From a bacterium (lineage in GTDB: Bacteria; Zixibacteria; MSB-5A5; GN15; FEB-12): 19,940 bases of DNA. The stretch is from NCBI GenBank assembly GCA_030612965.1, contig JAUWMW010000015.1:1-19940 (forward strand). Reading direction: 5' to 3'. Shown here one piece after another: positions 7,751 to 15,001 of this stretch. The notes beneath the pieces are model-generated. The model saw only the letters and a program-made list of their open reading frames with translations, was not told the origin of the DNA and ran no database searches. Position numbers and translations under genes: made by a program. Within the stretch, counting starts at the first letter, position 1, and every line of letters starts with the position of its first letter.

Positions 7751-8130
7751 GCCGTTTCCCCATCTTCCCTGAGCAGATGTGATTCCACCCGCTTGTACAG
7801 TTCGTTAACATTGAACGGCTTGGTGATGTAGTCGGCGACTTTGTTGCGCAAGGCCGAGACTGCTGATTCAACCGAAGGGTAGCCTGTCATTATTACTACC
7901 GGTATGCCGGGAAAACTCTTTCGCACCTGACCGGTAAGCGCCATCCCATCCATAGCCGGCATTCGTAGATCGGTCAGGAGAACATCAACTTTCTTCTCTT
8001 GCAGGATTTCCAGAGCTTGCTCACCGCTTTCCGCTACCGCGATATCCCACCCCTGGTCCTGGAAGAAATCGTAGAGCAGATCTCTGATCAGCAGTTCGTC
8101 ATCGACCACCAGTATTGACGGATGTTCCAT
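7747..8130 (-). CDS. Stand-alone receiver-domain response regulator (first of the HEAT-linked pair)
   Basis: This is a 127-aa, receiver-only protein with D10/D11, phospho-acceptor D54 in LLTDLRMPAMDG, T83 in VIMTGYPSVESAV, and TKPFNV. It resembles NtrC-family receivers without the AAA+ and DNA-binding parts. The ATG at 8130 shares one base with the TGA stop of the HEAT-repeat gene (TGATG), with AAGGA eight bases upstream, so production is probably tied to that of the HEAT protein. I infer that it acts through protein contact, the HEAT protein being an obvious candidate partner. Confidence 0.9.
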   Translation of the reverse strand: MEHPSILVVDDELLIRDLLYDFFQDQGWDIAVAESGEQALEILQEKKVDVLLTDLRMPAMDGMALTGQVRKSFPGIPVVIMTGYPSVESAVSALRNKVADYITKPFNVNELYKRVESHLLREDGETA

Positions 8131-10037
8131 CAGACAGTTCCTTCCAGTTCAGACATGGCGGCCTGAGCGGCCTGTACCACATCATCATTCTTATCGCCAC
8201 CGAGTTGACGCAGGCGTGGAATCGCTTCTTGACAGTCCACCTTCGCCAGCGCCTTGGCAGCCGCTATACGGATGATATCCTGATCATCGTCTAGGTGTGG
8301 CAGAATATACCGGGCGTGATTCTCGATGCCCAATTCGCCGATGGCATTGATGGTGTGAAAACGTACCCAGACATCCACGTCATCAAGTAAGACCCGAATG
8401 TCATTGACCGCCATCTGACCCCTGACTTCGATCAAGGCGGTGACAGCGGCTTTGCGCACGGCCGGACTCTCGTCGGAAAGAGCCAATACCAGTGGCTGGG
8501 TATCGGTCACAGACTTGATGCGTCCCAGAGACACGACGGCCAGCTTTCTGACTGATGCATCGGGGTGGTTAACGGCCCCCAATAGCGGTCCCACCACATC
8601 GGCATCACCGATCATACCTAATGCCGATACGGCCAATCGTTGACGCTCCAGATCCTCGTGGTGCAGATCCTTGGTAAAGCGCGAGACTACGCGCGGGGTG
8701 CCAACCACAATCAGCGCCCCCATGGCTGCTTGACGCACATCTGAGTACCGGTCTTCCAGGCCGTCAAAAAGGAAGTCTATCTCGTTTTCATCAGCCAGCC
8801 AACCGAGGGCGGCATAGGCAGTCGACCGAACATGGCCGACGGCGTCACCAGCCAGCTTTTTCAGGGTTGGGATGGCGCCGGTGTATCCTGAGATACCAAG
8901 CAGGTGAGCTATCTTCTGCCTGATATCAGGTTCGGAGTCATCGGCAAAACTCAACAGACGCTCTGCTATTTCATCATCGATGGACTGTCGAATAGCCTCC
9001 AGCAGCGTCAGCTTTCCGACTGCAGAGATGGTGGCAAACTTGTCCAGCATAGTACTTGCTGCGGTGGGACCAGCATCGACCAGGATATCCGAGATGCGCT
9101 GTCGATCGTCCTCGTCGACAGATTCGAGAACATCCAGGAGCGACGACAGAACATTGGCGCCATACCAATGGGTCGGCCGATTAAGCGTGAATTCGGTGAT
9201 TTTGCGATTGCGGTTTCTTATGCCGTCGAAGAGAAATCCGGAGAACTGATCGAGCGGCAGATCGCAATCGATCCTGTCGTTGTTTTGCAGACTCACGTTT
9301 ATGACAGCCATCAGAGCTGTTTCCGCGATAGTCCGATCGTCGGACTGGACAATCGACATCAGGCGCGGCACCGAGTCTTTCTGTCCGATGTTTCCTATTG
9401 CCTCCAACACGGCAAACTTAACCATGGGATCGTCGGTCTGCATAAACTCATACAGCTTGTCCAGAGTTGATGGATCACCGATCTTACCCAGCGCCTCGGC
9501 CGCCTGCAGTCGGGCATCCTCCACGTTTTCTAAGGCGCCGATAAGAGCCGGCACAGCTTCTCTTGAGCCGATCTCACCGAGCGCTTCTGCGGCTGAACCC
9601 GCCACGTTGGCGTTTTCGTCCCACAGTTTGCGACACAGTTGGTCCACCGCCGCCGGATCTTTGATCAGACCAAGTGCGTCGACGATGAACTTTCGGATGT
9701 CGTAATCCTCGTTGTCTATGTCATCCAGCAGGGCCGGCACAGCCTCACCACCAATCTTGACGAGTATTTCGGCGGCCAGATTGCGCGTACCGATGTCGGC
9801 ATGACCGAGAAACCTCACCAGCAATTGGGCCGTCGTGTCCCCTTTCATCTGGGCCAGAAGGTCAGCGGCCAGTTCCCTGATCCCCATATCCGGATCTTCC
9901 AAAGCCATCACCAGCCCGGCCACCGCTTCGTCAGCGTCGTATGACCCCAGATTACGAACCGCCTCTTCGCGCTCGTAGAAATCAGACGACTGCAGCCGTG
10001 TCAGCAACTCGGCTATCTGATCAATAGCAGTACTCAT
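8130..10037 (-). CDS. HEAT-repeat (PBS-lyase type) scaffold protein
   Basis: This 635-aa protein is almost entirely tandem helical repeats of about 31 residues, recognisable as D-x-x-V/I-R-x-x-A-A-x-A-L-G-x-I-G. One array covers about 20-245 and a second about 295-635. Between them (about 250-293) is a less repetitive segment with aromatic and basic residues (GIRNRNRK, PTHWYG) that may be a binding loop. There is no signal peptide or membrane helix, so it is cytoplasmic. The start at ATG 10037 has GGGGA five bases upstream. It lies between the STAS gene and two receiver genes. HEAT proteins are binding scaffolds, and the Myxococcus Che7 chemosensory system is a known case with a HEAT-repeat output protein. 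A similar role here is inference; lyase activity is not implied. Confidence 0.9.
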   Translation of the reverse strand: MSTAIDQIAELLTRLQSSDFYEREEAVRNLGSYDADEAVAGLVMALEDPDMGIRELAADLLAQMKGDTTAQLLVRFLGHADIGTRNLAAEILVKIGGEAVPALLDDIDNEDYDIRKFIVDALGLIKDPAAVDQLCRKLWDENANVAGSAAEALGEIGSREAVPALIGALENVEDARLQAAEALGKIGDPSTLDKLYEFMQTDDPMVKFAVLEAIGNIGQKDSVPRLMSIVQSDDRTIAETALMAVINVSLQNNDRIDCDLPLDQFSGFLFDGIRNRNRKITEFTLNRPTHWYGANVLSSLLDVLESVDEDDRQRISDILVDAGPTAASTMLDKFATISAVGKLTLLEAIRQSIDDEIAERLLSFADDSEPDIRQKIAHLLGISGYTGAIPTLKKLAGDAVGHVRSTAYAALGWLADENEIDFLFDGLEDRYSDVRQAAMGALIVVGTPRVVSRFTKDLHHEDLERQRLAVSALGMIGDADVVGPLLGAVNHPDASVRKLAVVSLGRIKSVTDTQPLVLALSDESPAVRKAAVTALIEVRGQMAVNDIRVLLDDVDVWVRFHTINAIGELGIENHARYILPHLDDDQDIIRIAAAKALAKVDCQEAIPRLRQLGGDKNDDVVQAAQAAMSELEGTV

Positions 10038-10066
10038 TGAGTTCCCCTATTCGTGAATTTGAATTC

Positions 10067-10417
10067 TCAGCCGGCATTAACCGTCTGGTATGAATTCATT
10101 GCTTCCTCCTGGCTGACGAATATCTCAAAAATGTGTGACAACTGGGTGATGTCGAATATTTCCTGGACGTAACTGGCCAGGTTGGACAACGTCAATCGCC
10201 CTTTGCGAAGTCGTGTCTCCTTCATAAGGGACACCAGCGATCCTAATCCCGAACTGTTGATGAACTCGACATCGGCCAGATTGAGATGGATGTTGGTTTT
10301 CTCATCCTCAAAGAGTTTCTTGACCTGTTCCTTCAGCAACGATCCGCTGGAGAGGTCCAGCCTGCCCTTAAGGCTCAGTATCGCCACGCCGTTGGCTTCC
10401 GTCAGATTGATTTCCAT
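10067..10417 (-). CDS. STAS-domain anti-sigma factor antagonist (SpoIIAA/RsbV-like)
   Basis: This protein has 116 aa and covers one STAS domain: N-terminal strands with GRLDLSSG, then the phosphorylation loop VEFINSSGLGSL with S55/S56 at the acceptor position, then KGRLTLSNL and the C-terminal helix. In the RsbV/SpoIIAA family the unphosphorylated form binds an RsbW-type kinase and releases its partner. The start at ATG 10417 has GGAGG five bases upstream. The kinase gene is 31 bp upstream and the matching PP2C phosphatase is before that, giving a complete partner-switch set. No sigma factor gene is present, so the released target is unknown. Confidence 0.93.
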   Translation of the reverse strand: MEINLTEANGVAILSLKGRLDLSSGSLLKEQVKKLFEDEKTNIHLNLADVEFINSSGLGSLVSLMKETRLRKGRLTLSNLASYVQEIFDITQLSHIFEIFVSQEEAMNSYQTVNAG

Positions 10418-10448
10418 GATGTCCTCCGTTAGGCTCCTTAATATCCGC

Positions 10449-10871
10449 TCACGTTATTTGCACTATCGATTTTCGTACCAATTGCACGGTGACTTTCAAG
10501 CCACCATTCTCGACCTGTTCAAACTTTACGTTATCAGCACTGTATATCATCAACCTCACGCCGCGGCCTCCCTCCGAAAGGAGATCTGTCTCGCGAGGCG
10601 ACTGGATCTTCTTCAGCCCCTCTTGGCCTTGGTCAATTATATCGGCAGAGAGGACGCCTTCATTAATACGTAGCTGCACTCTGATCGTCTTTTTCGGATT
10701 GAGTTCGTTGCCGTGGATCAGAGCATTGCTGAATGCTTCAGAGACGGCCAGCATGAATCGTCGCCGGTCGCCCGGCGAAACCATGTTGTCCTCGAGGGTC
10801 GCCTGCAACCATTCCAACATAGCCTCCTCAGAGGCAGAGACCGAAGAAAACTTCCATTGGTAACAAGACAT
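10449..10871 (-). CDS. RsbW/SpoIIAB-like serine kinase (HATPase_c, anti-sigma family)
   Basis: This 140-aa GHKL-fold protein has the N-box AVSEAFSNALIHGNE (E45 and N49), a G1 box DQGQEG near D80, and the G2 box EGGRGVRLM (100-108). It lacks a phospho-acceptor His, as expected of a Ser kinase of the anti-sigma type. It would phosphorylate the STAS protein and sequester an unknown partner. The ATG at 10871 is favoured because GGTGGA lies six bases upstream. A TTG at 10877, overlapping the phosphatase stop, would add two residues. Its position between the phosphatase and STAS genes matches other rsb-like modules. Confidence 0.92.
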   Translation of the reverse strand: MSCYQWKFSSVSASEEAMLEWLQATLEDNMVSPGDRRRFMLAVSEAFSNALIHGNELNPKKTIRVQLRINEGVLSADIIDQGQEGLKKIQSPRETDLLSEGGRGVRLMIYSADNVKFEQVENGGLKVTVQLVRKSIVQIT

Positions 10872-10873
10872 GC

Positions 10874-12166
10874 TCAATCCACCTTGACCTGAAGAATGGT
10901 GAAATCGTCATGGGTATCTTCACCAGCGCCTTCACTGAAACGGTCGACCCAATCTTTGACTTTGGCGCAGAACTCTTTCGGGGAAAGCCCGATTTCCACG
11001 GAAAAAACCTGCTCGGCCCGCTCCCGCCCAAAGAGATTGTTCTCGGCGTCGGTTGCCTCAGTCAGACCATCGGTAAAGAGGAACAGCCTGTCACCCGGGT
11101 GCAGTTGTTGTTCCCCCTGCTTGAAGGCAACACCTGGGAACTGTCCCACTATTGGTCCACCCTCAGCCAATTCACATATCTTTTTCTCCTGGCCGTCCCA
11201 AAACAGCCCCGGCATGTGCCCGGCGTTGCAGAAAGTGAGCCGCCCGGCGGCCAGATTAAACCGACAGAAGAACAGGGTAACGAACATCTCCCGCTCCTTA
11301 ATGATCTCATGAGCCAAGATATCGTTGAGCAAGGCGGCCAGTGACGACATAGAAATATCCGATTGGGCGCGGATGATTGATTTGATTATCCCGGCTGCAG
11401 CCGACATGACCAGCGCCGCCGGCACGCCTTTATTGGAAACGTCGCCGATCACAACTACGAAACGCGAATCATCGATTCGGATAACGTCGTAGAAATCACC
11501 CCCCACTTCGCGCGCCGGATAGTACACCGCCCCGATATCGACACCGTCGATGCTATCGATATCCTGCGGCAGGATAGTCTCCTGAATCTGCCGGGCAATC
11601 GCCATCTCCTGATCAATCTTCTGCCTGGTCAGTTTGTCCTTGACCAGAATAGAATTGTCGATGGCCACCGCAACGAAACTCAGAAGCATCTCCAGGATCT
11701 CTTTGTCCTCATTGGAATAGAGGCTGCCGTCCGATTTGTTGACGATTACCATCACACCGTGGCACTGTTTGGCCGTCTGGATTGGTACGCTGATGATCGA
11801 TTGGACCATGAAACCGTCCTCGGCCTTCAGGTCGAGTTCGTTGAGGACAACCGTTTCGCGTTTCTTGAAGCAGTAGCTGGGCAGATCCATATCGTCAAGA
11901 TACATCAGGGACCTGGCGAACTCTTCGTCGACTCCCCACGATATCTCGACCTTGAGTTCGCCTTCCGCTTGAAGCATTATCAGACCAACTTCACCATCGA
12001 CTATTTGCAGAGCCATGTCCATGACAACCGAAAGCACCGCCTTGATCTCCTGGATCGACGTGATCACCGCCCCCATCGTAGCCATGTCACGCAACTGTGC
12101 GCGGGTTCTTTCGAGTCGGGTTTGCGACTCGAGGAGTGTGTCCGGCTGTTCGGTCAAAGACGCCAT
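10874..12166 (-). CDS. GAF-domain PP2C serine phosphatase (RsbU/SpoIIE family)
   Basis: This enzyme should dephosphorylate the STAS antagonist. It has 430 aa. Residues 10-30 are a coiled coil. Residues 32-175 are a GAF domain (VVMDMALQIVDGEVGLIML, later SIISVPI and KEILEMLLSFVAVAIDN), a likely ligand- or redox-sensing input. Residues 176-197 are a helical linker ending in the family motif MAIARQIQETILP. Residues 205-430 are the SpoIIE phosphatase, with metal-binding aspartates D224 (VGGDFYD), D242 (IGDVSNKG), D366 (FTDGLTE) and D420/D421 (HDDFTIL). It is the first gene of the cluster. The ATG at 12166 has no ribosome site and lies only about 10 bp after a sigma-28 -10 element. Confidence 0.94.
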   Translation of the reverse strand: MASLTEQPDTLLESQTRLERTRAQLRDMATMGAVITSIQEIKAVLSVVMDMALQIVDGEVGLIMLQAEGELKVEISWGVDEEFARSLMYLDDMDLPSYCFKKRETVVLNELDLKAEDGFMVQSIISVPIQTAKQCHGVMVIVNKSDGSLYSNEDKEILEMLLSFVAVAIDNSILVKDKLTRQKIDQEMAIARQIQETILPQDIDSIDGVDIGAVYYPAREVGGDFYDVIRIDDSRFVVVIGDVSNKGVPAALVMSAAAGIIKSIIRAQSDISMSSLAALLNDILAHEIIKEREMFVTLFFCRFNLAAGRLTFCNAGHMPGLFWDGQEKKICELAEGGPIVGQFPGVAFKQGEQQLHPGDRLFLFTDGLTEATDAENNLFGRERAEQVFSVEIGLSPKEFCAKVKDWVDRFSEGAGEDTHDDFTILQVKVD

Positions 12167-12175
12167 ACAGTTGAT

Positions 12176-12202
12176 GTATCGGCGAATACGACTGAGCGTT
12201 TA
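12176..12202 (-). promoter_or_regulatory. Sigma-28 (FliA) promoter of the partner-switch/chemotaxis cluster
   Basis: The minus strand reads TAAACGCT, an 11-nt spacer, then GCCGATAC. The enterobacterial FliA consensus is TAAAGTTT, N11, GCCGATAA. The TAAA is exact, seven of eight bases of the -10 match, and the spacer is exact. It lies 9 bp upstream of the phosphatase ATG and points into the 12-gene cluster. The expected transcript start falls within a few bases of that ATG. Confidence 0.82.
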
Positions 12203-12269
12203 CCCTTGCGCCCTCGGATGCAGTCGTGTAGGAAGAAAAGCAGACGGTAACGAAGGAAACGCCGGGCTG

Positions 12270-13580
12270 TTACTTGCGGCGGAACTTCAGACGGATGGGT
12301 ACTCCCTCAAAACCGTACTCCCGGCGAATCTGGTTACTCAGATAACCAATGTAGGACTTGTCAATCAACTTAGGGTGGTTGACAAAGAAGAGAAACGTCG
12401 GCGGCGCTACTTCGCTTTGGGTAACGTAATTGAACTTGATGTACTTCCCCTGCCTGGCCGGTGGGTGCTGGCGCCCAACAGTGCGTTGGAGAAACTCGTT
12501 TAGGGGCGAGGTTGCAATACGTTTGTTGGTCTCAGCATACACCTCACTCACCATCGACATAGTCTTGGTCACTCGCTGTCCGGTGAGGGCCGAGATGTAA
12601 ATCACCGGCACATAGGCAAACCGAGCCAGCAGGTCCTTGATCTGACGAGTGAATTCATCGGCGGTACGGCTGTCCTTCTCAATCAAGTCCCACTTATTGA
12701 CAGCCAGTATCGCGGCCCGCCGGTTGGTAATGACCTGCTCGAGTATTCGTTTGTCCTGGGCTGTGACCGAAGCTGTTGCTTCCACCAGAACAATCGCCAC
12801 GTCGCACTCGGCAATTGCCCGCTTGGCTCTGAGGTTGGTGTAGAACTCGATGTTCTCGTGAACTTTGTAGGTTTTCCTGAGACCGGCAGTGTCGATCAGT
12901 TCGAACTGTTGTCCGTTCAACTCAAACGGCGTATCGACAGCATCACGCGTCGTCCCGGCCTGAGGCGTGACAATAAGGCGGTCCTGTCCGATGAGCTTAT
13001 TGATGAACGAAGATTTCCCCACGTTGGGGCGTCCCACCAGAGCTACTCGGATAGCGTCGGGCCGGCTCGATGTTACATCCGGTGGCGGCAAATGCGCGAC
13101 GAGTTTGTCCAGCAACTCACCGACACCACGGCCGCCGGTAGCCGAGACCGGGATCGGTTCACCCAAACCCAGCTTGTAGAATTCATGCGTTTCCAGTTCC
13201 CACTGGTCGGAGTCGGCCTTGTTGGCAACCAGCAGCGAGTTCTTCTCGCTGCGACTCAGTCGGCGAGCAATCCTTTTCTCGGCCGGATCAGGACCAACCT
13301 GGGTGTCGACCAGAAACAACACCAGGTCCGCTTCGTTCACCGCGAACTCCGTCTGATCGTAGATAAGTTTCTCCATTAGGTTGTCGGAGTCGGCGACTAT
13401 GCCGCCGGTATCGATCAAATAGAAGCTCCGCCCGTTCCAGTCGCAGACGGCATAGTTGCGGTCGCGGGTCACCCCCGGCTGTTCGGCTACTACGGCTATT
13501 TTGCGGCGCAAGAACCGATTGAACAGGGATGACTTGCCGACGTTGGGGCGACCGATTATGGCAACAGTTGGAATCTTCAC
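12270..13580 (-). CDS. der: Der (EngA), tandem-GTPase ribosome assembly factor
   Basis: Der is an essential GTPase acting in 50S ribosomal subunit maturation. The 436-aa protein has two consecutive G domains. The first has the P-loop GRPNVGKS at 10-17, DTGG at 57-60 and NKAD at 120-123. The second has the P-loop GRPNVGKS at 183-190, DTAG at 230-233 and NKWD at 295-298. A KH-like domain spans about 350-436 and ends basic (FRRK). The start is GTG at 13580, overlapping the upstream radical SAM gene by four bases. The length and architecture are normal. Downstream is a 103-bp gap containing the sigma-28 promoter of the next cluster. Confidence 0.97.
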   Translation of the reverse strand: MKIPTVAIIGRPNVGKSSLFNRFLRRKIAVVAEQPGVTRDRNYAVCDWNGRSFYLIDTGGIVADSDNLMEKLIYDQTEFAVNEADLVLFLVDTQVGPDPAEKRIARRLSRSEKNSLLVANKADSDQWELETHEFYKLGLGEPIPVSATGGRGVGELLDKLVAHLPPPDVTSSRPDAIRVALVGRPNVGKSSFINKLIGQDRLIVTPQAGTTRDAVDTPFELNGQQFELIDTAGLRKTYKVHENIEFYTNLRAKRAIAECDVAIVLVEATASVTAQDKRILEQVITNRRAAILAVNKWDLIEKDSRTADEFTRQIKDLLARFAYVPVIYISALTGQRVTKTMSMVSEVYAETNKRIATSPLNEFLQRTVGRQHPPARQGKYIKFNYVTQSEVAPPTFLFFVNHPKLIDKSYIGYLSNQIRREYGFEGVPIRLKFRRK

Positions 13581-14857
13581 GAGTAAACCTCTTTGATCGT
13601 TTCGGCAATGTTGTAGCTGCCAACCACCACCGGTCGCGCGATAGCGTCCTCAAACTCGCCCAGGGTTACGTCGTCAAGAAACAGGTTATCGGCATTAAGG
13701 CAATTGGGCGGTAAGACAATGGTATCGAAGTTCCGCACAAACGGTTTTACAGCGGCAATGATATCGCGCCCCACCAACAGGCCGGACACCGTTACGTTCT
13801 TGCCCCAGAAACGATTGGCTACCGGCTGTAGCGCTACTCGCAGGTTGAACTCCCACAATAGGTATGGCATTACCTGCTGGTTCAAAAAGAGCCAGGCGGA
13901 ACGGCCGGTTACCAACAAAGCTCGCTTCTTGCTATGGATATTCCGAAGGGAACGACGGCGGCGGTTGAAGCCGGTAATGATCTCCCGCGCCATACCGACA
14001 CCGTTCTCGAACTGAGCCATCTCTTCATACGTGGTGAGCCTGGGGAACTCGCGATTTGCATTGACGTAGAACTCATCAGCCGCCCAGACAAAGCGAGTGC
14101 CGAATGTCTTTAAGAACTCCTTCTGCCACGTTTCGATAAGCCTGACAATCTGTCCGGATTGTCGACGAGTATACGTTCGCAGGTGCGGCAATCGTTGGCG
14201 GTAGCGCGTCAGCCCAACCGGTACAACCGCCAACGTGGCTACCTGAGGATAGAGGGTTGTGAGGTCTTGCACGGTTTTCTCAAGGTGTACGCCGTCGTTG
14301 ATCCCGCGACATAACACTACCTGAGTGTGAAGCTGGATACCTGCGGTGGCCAGTTGCCTCAACTGCGGCAGGATTGGTCTCAGCTTGCGATTGCCGAGCA
14401 TTTCGCCGCGCAACTGATCGTCGGTGGTATGTACTGAGACATAGAGCGGCGAAAGACGCTGCTCAATGATGCGGGCGATATCACCATCGGAGATATTCGA
14501 AAGCGTAATGAAGTTGCCGTGCGTGAACGAGAGCCGGTAGTCCTCATCCTTGATATACAGGGCGCGGCGCATCCCTTTCGGTTGCTGGTGAACAAAGCAG
14601 AAAATGCACCTGCATTTGCATCGCCTGATCTTGCCCTCATCCCACCTAAGGCCCAGATCGCCGTGAAGGCCGTTCAGCTTGAGCTCAAACTCGCGGCCAC
14701 GCGTATCGGCGAACTTCAGCCGCACCTGCTCATCAGCGGAACGGAACTGAAAATCGATCGGATCAATCACCTCACGTCCGTTCAACATCCGCAGCGTATA
14801 ACCGGCCCGGACTCGTCCAAACAGCGGCGACTCGGGGTCGACCTCACGAACCTTCAT
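13577..14857 (-). CDS. DUF512-family radical SAM protein with N-terminal PDZ-like domain
   Basis: From the ATG at 14857 (426 aa) the N-terminus is PDZ-like (1-65: VREVDPESPLFGRVRAGYTL, LNG). A cysteine motif C80-x3-C84-x2-C87 follows, in CKCRCIFCF and then VHQQPKGMR, typical of DUF512 proteins and consistent with a radical SAM 4Fe-4S cluster. An extra Cys at 82 lies inside the motif. A TIM-barrel-like core and the C-terminal DUF512 domain follow (ALLVTGRSAW, LLVGRDI, FLDDVTL). The biochemical function is not established. The family is often found beside der, as here, where the genes overlap by four bases; a role linked to translation or ribosomes is a guess. A TTG at 14869 is an alternative start, but GGA seven bases before the ATG favours 14857. 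Confidence 0.88.
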   Translation of the reverse strand: MKVREVDPESPLFGRVRAGYTLRMLNGREVIDPIDFQFRSADEQVRLKFADTRGREFELKLNGLHGDLGLRWDEGKIRRCKCRCIFCFVHQQPKGMRRALYIKDEDYRLSFTHGNFITLSNISDGDIARIIEQRLSPLYVSVHTTDDQLRGEMLGNRKLRPILPQLRQLATAGIQLHTQVVLCRGINDGVHLEKTVQDLTTLYPQVATLAVVPVGLTRYRQRLPHLRTYTRRQSGQIVRLIETWQKEFLKTFGTRFVWAADEFYVNANREFPRLTTYEEMAQFENGVGMAREIITGFNRRRRSLRNIHSKKRALLVTGRSAWLFLNQQVMPYLLWEFNLRVALQPVANRFWGKNVTVSGLLVGRDIIAAVKPFVRNFDTIVLPPNCLNADNLFLDDVTLGEFEDAIARPVVVGSYNIAETIKEVYS

Positions 14858-14880
14858 ACCGTATTCCAACCATCAAAAAA

Positions 14881-14952
14881 AGCGGGCGATGGGGCTCGAA
14901 CCCACGACGTCCAGCTTGGGAAGCTGACATTCTACCACTGAATTACGCCCGC
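14881..14952 (-). tRNA. tRNA-Gly (anticodon CCC)
   Basis: The minus strand folds as a full cloverleaf. The acceptor is GCGGGCG/CGCCCGC (7 bp). The D-arm is ATTC-AGTGGTA-GAAT. The anticodon stem is TCAGC/GCTGG with loop TTCCCAA, giving anticodon CCC (reads GGG). The T-arm is GTGGG-TTCGAGC-CCCAT, with T as discriminator. CCA is not encoded. A run of seven T (14881-14875) follows the acceptor stem and may end transcription. The radical SAM gene begins 24 bp further on. Confidence 0.95.
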
Positions 14953-14972
14953 TGATACCAATCAGCTACTGT

Positions 14973-15001
14973 AATGTACCGGGGAGTCACCGACATGTCA
15001 A
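14973..15001 (-). promoter_or_regulatory. Sigma-70-type promoter of tRNA-Gly
   Basis: The minus strand reads TTGACA (perfect -35), a 17-nt spacer, then TACATT (-10). It is placed so that transcription would begin about 13 nt before the mature tRNA. The -35 box contains the tatC stop codon. Between the -10 and the tRNA, GCTGAT-TGGT-ATCAGC (14951-14966) forms a 6-bp hairpin reaching the first two tRNA bases. Confidence 0.75.

Noticed and set aside
8904..9470. 188-aa plus-strand ORF opposite the HEAT-repeat gene
   Set aside because: Shadow of the repeat-coding strand, with no ribosome site and no recognisable domain.
10620..10640. Degenerate G1 box (DQGQEG) in the RsbW-like kinase as a sign of inactivity
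   Set aside because: RsbW-type kinases vary at this box and the N- and G2-boxes are intact, so loss of ATP binding is not supported.
12203..12269. Intrinsic terminator after der
   Set aside because: Only a 5-bp GTAAC/GTTAC pairing with a large loop is present; too weak to call.
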